Of a stretch of DNA of 64,000 nt, positions 61,868-64,000 are shown piece after piece (the first letter of the stretch is position 1; each line of letters opens with the position of its first letter). The position numbers were made by a program, and so were the translations under genes. Location: NCBI RefSeq assembly GCF_015594725.1, contig NZ_JADNRC010000004.1, positions 1 to 64,000 of the forward strand. The letters are read 5' to 3'. The notes below the pieces were generated by a model. It made no database searches. It had not been told where the DNA came from and saw nothing but the letters and a program-made list of their open reading frames with translations. The stretch comes from Flavobacterium sp. ALJ2 (GTDB taxonomy: Bacteria; Bacteroidota; Bacteroidia; Flavobacteriales; Flavobacteriaceae).

Positions 61868-64000
61868 TTAAAATACAAATCCTATTTTAAACCAGGTGTA
61901 ACCTTTTGTATTTTCGGGTGACCAAGAATATTTTACTTCTATAGGGCCTAACATTGTTTCTAAGCCGTAGCCTATGGCATAACCTGTGTATTTTGGTACC
62001 GACACCCATTCGACACCTTCGAAAATGTTGTTTCCGAGGTTTGCGAAGTTGGCAGCAAAATTAATGTGATTCTTTTTGAATATTTCATAATCGAAAGTTA
62101 CTTCAGTTTTTATGAAGCTATTTCCTGCTGTACTTAGAAAGTCATATCCGTAGAAGTAATTAAAATTATCTATTTTTTGGTAACCATAACCTCCTAATAT
62201 ATAATTAAAAAAAGGTACACTCGCCTGACCAAAAGTTAGTCCCGCATTGGTTTTAAAGAGGATAGTAGCTTTATTGAATATGGTTTCTGCGAAACCAATT
62301 TCGGCTTTTGCAGTAGAGAAAGGCTCAAATGCTTTTGTATAATTTGAAGAAAACAAATAGGATTGGATATTACCTGAGAAACCCCATCCTTTTTTAGGAA
62401 AATCTTTATTGTCGAAACTATCATAATTCATATAACCGAATAAACTAAAGTAACTGCTATTGTCAATATTAGGATCTATATTGGTTAATGTCTTGGAGTT
62501 TATTCTTAAATATTTATATTCTACACCACCTCCAATCAAGAATTTTTGAACAAAAATACTTTGAAAATACGCTTCATTAGTTATATCAAGAAAATCGACA
62601 TTAACTAAATTTGGATCTATACTTTTGTTTAGAGGATCACTTAATTGGGTAGTTATATTTCGGTTAAATTGCGTTAGTTTTGATTTAAATCCAAAACTTA
62701 TATTAAACCCATTTTCAATATAATAGTCAAAATTATATCTAAAATTATCTCCTAAAATTATATCTAATGAAGTAATATCATTTTTAAAGAGTGTTTTTTT
62801 ATGGGTTAGATTTACTAAGATAGCGCTTTTGTATAAGCCATCATAGTGTAGACCAAGTTTTAAATAAGTTTGTGTTGGGTTTTCTTTTAGTGTTAAGTTT
62901 AAGTTGTCTATAGAATTATCAGGATCTAATGAATATGAAATGGCACTAAAGTTTTGGGTGGCATTAATGTTGTTAACTCCTTTAGTAAGGTCAGCATAGG
63001 TGATTTTTGAGCCAGATTTAAAACGTAATTTACTTGTTATATATTCGTCAGTGTAATTGTCTAAGTGGTTGCAATTTATGTTCTCTATTTGGAGTGTGTC
63101 TGAAGCTACTTTTAATTTAGGTTTTTTATAATAGCCTTGTTTTTCTACTAATGCTTTGATTTTTTCATAAACAGAAAAAGCAGCATCTTCTCCTCTGCGA
63201 ATAATTTGACCTCCTTTGTCAAATGAAATTACACCATATTCTTTAATATCTGGTTTGATATAAATATCTGTGTTTTTTACTTTTTTCTTCATCTTGTCTA
63301 TAGATTGAAGATTGGTAATTTGTACTAATATGCGAGTTGCATCTTTAAGCTTATGTCGATCTAGTAAATCATCTTGAACATCGACACCTATAATGATATC
63401 TGCACCTAAATTTCGAACTTCTTTTATTGGGTAATTATTTACAACTCCACCATCTACCAGAAGTTTTCCATCTATTTCTATAGGAGAAAACAAGGATGGG
63501 AATGCTGCACTGGCAATCATGGCTTGAGCCAAGTTGCCTTTGTTTAATAATACTTCCTCACCAGTTTCAATATTGGTACCAATACACAAAAATGGAGTAG
63601 GCAATTGATTAAAATCTCGAATGTGTCTTACGTTTCGAGTAAGGCTACTTAACAAATTATAATTATACATCCCTTTAGAAAGTGCTTCGGGGATACCAAT
63701 TTTGAAATTACTAAAAGGTAAAATTATAGCATATAATTCGTCATTTCTTTTTTCGTAAAAATTTTTAGAAGACCTTGGGATATAATCATTTATTAAATCA
63801 TCAAAGTTTGTCTTTTTGAAAATTGAATCAATTTGAGTTGCATTGTATCCTGAAGCATAAAGACCTCCGATTATAGACCCCATGCTGGTACCTCCTATAA
63901 AATCTATTTTCACTCCAGCTTCTTCTAGCACTTTTAAAACACCAATATGAGCAAATCCTTTGGCACCACCACCACTTAGTACCAATCCTATTTTTGGTCG
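61868..64000 (-). CDS. Patatin-like phospholipase with C-terminal outer-membrane barrel (5' end outside window)
   Basis: The frame is open to the window edge (RPKIGLVLSGGGAKGF), so the true start lies beyond 64000; 710 codons are visible. The patatin domain has the oxyanion loop GGGAKG, nucleophile motif GGTSMGSIIGG and dyad Asp in LVDGGVVNNYPI. A POTRA-like region (around the middle, SDTLQIENINCNHL onward) leads to a BamA/Omp85-type 16-strand barrel ending WSPENTKGYTWFKIGFVF. This layout is that of PlpD-like type Vd secretion proteins, though here no cleavage or secretion can be shown. It may hydrolyse phospholipids at the outer membrane. Confidence 0.9.
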   Translation of the reverse strand, partial: RPKIGLVLSGGGAKGFAHIGVLKVLEEAGVKIDFIGGTSMGSIIGGLYASGYNATQIDSIFKKTNFDDLINDYIPRSSKNFYEKRNDELYAIILPFSNFKIGIPEALSKGMYNYNLLSSLTRNVRHIRDFNQLPTPFLCIGTNIETGEEVLLNKGNLAQAMIASAAFPSLFSPIEIDGKLLVDGGVVNNYPIKEVRNLGADIIIGVDVQDDLLDRHKLKDATRILVQITNLQSIDKMKKKVKNTDIYIKPDIKEYGVISFDKGGQIIRRGEDAAFSVYEKIKALVEKQGYYKKPKLKVASDTLQIENINCNHLDNYTDEYITSKLRFKSGSKITYADLTKGVNNINATQNFSAISYSLDPDNSIDNLNLTLKENPTQTYLKLGLHYDGLYKSAILVNLTHKKTLFKNDITSLDIILGDNFRYNFDYYIENGFNISFGFKSKLTQFNRNITTQLSDPLNKSIDPNLVNVDFLDITNEAYFQSIFVQKFLIGGGVEYKYLRINSKTLTNIDPNIDNSSYFSLFGYMNYDSFDNKDFPKKGWGFSGNIQSYLFSSNYTKAFEPFSTAKAEIGFAETIFNKATILFKTNAGLTFGQASVPFFNYILGGYGYQKIDNFNYFYGYDFLSTAGNSFIKTEVTFDYEIFKKNHINFAANFANLGNNIFEGVEWVSVPKYTGYAIGYGLETMLGPIEVKYSWSPENTKGYTWFKIGFVF

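Noticed and set aside
1..64000. tRNA, rRNA, insertion sequences or prophage genes
   Set aside because: No cloverleaf-like GC-rich stretches, transposase or phage structural genes were recognised on either strand.

Overview
The window looks like chromosomal DNA of a Flavobacterium-type member of the Bacteroidota. It is AT-rich. Several exported proteins end in type IX secretion (T9SS) sorting domains. Many genes carry the Bacteroidota -7 element TAnnTTTG 20-50 bases before the start codon, and there is a TonB receptor with a carboxypeptidase-like N-terminal domain. I see no rRNA, tRNA, CRISPR array, insertion sequence or prophage. Both ends cut through genes: a polymorphic-toxin-like gene on the left and a patatin/Omp85-type gene on the right.

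Layout. 1-2.2 kb: 3' end of a large toxin-like protein and its probable immunity gene. 2.2-3.1 kb: recX. 3.1-11.9 kb: two giant secreted paralogues with a shared C-terminal half. 12-20.2 kb: bioB, a membrane protein, ribF, a secreted metallopeptidase, comF and glyS. 20.2-24.7 kb: a compact signalling locus made of a LytTR response regulator, a small exported protein built of 29-residue repeats, a TPR sensor histidine kinase and a NarL-like regulator. 24.7-37.7 kb: housekeeping genes (thiL, lepA, cvpA, pheS, gpsA), a DinB/WYL pair, a YqhD-like alcohol dehydrogenase, and a DJ-1-like protein divergent from a LysR regulator. 37.8-44.2 kb: an NrtR-controlled NAD/ADP-ribose operon. 44.4-50 kb: nadD, DoxX, gmk, yicC, an ArsC-like protein, DinB-like, RlpA-like and membrane proteins. 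50-58.9 kb: TonB receptor, pgi, small unknowns, an M23 peptidase, tryptophan 2,3-dioxygenase and a DUF3108 protein. 59-61.6 kb: hpd and hmgA (tyrosine breakdown). 61.9-64 kb: patatin-like outer-membrane protein.

Two loci stand out. The first is the nrtR regulon: a divergent PRPP-synthetase-like protein, a NADAR protein, a macrodomain fused to an ADP-ribosylglycohydrolase, Tpt1/KptA, a metallophosphatase and a nicotinamide phosphoribosyltransferase-like enzyme. They lie almost without gaps behind promoters overlapped by palindromes that match each other. Together they could release ADP-ribose from nucleic acids or proteins and rebuild NAD+. The second is the LytTR / repeat-peptide / TPR-kinase locus, which has the parts expected of a secreted-peptide signalling circuit.

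Intergenic space also holds several palindromic dispersed-repeat-like elements and a candidate small RNA near 58.9 kb.
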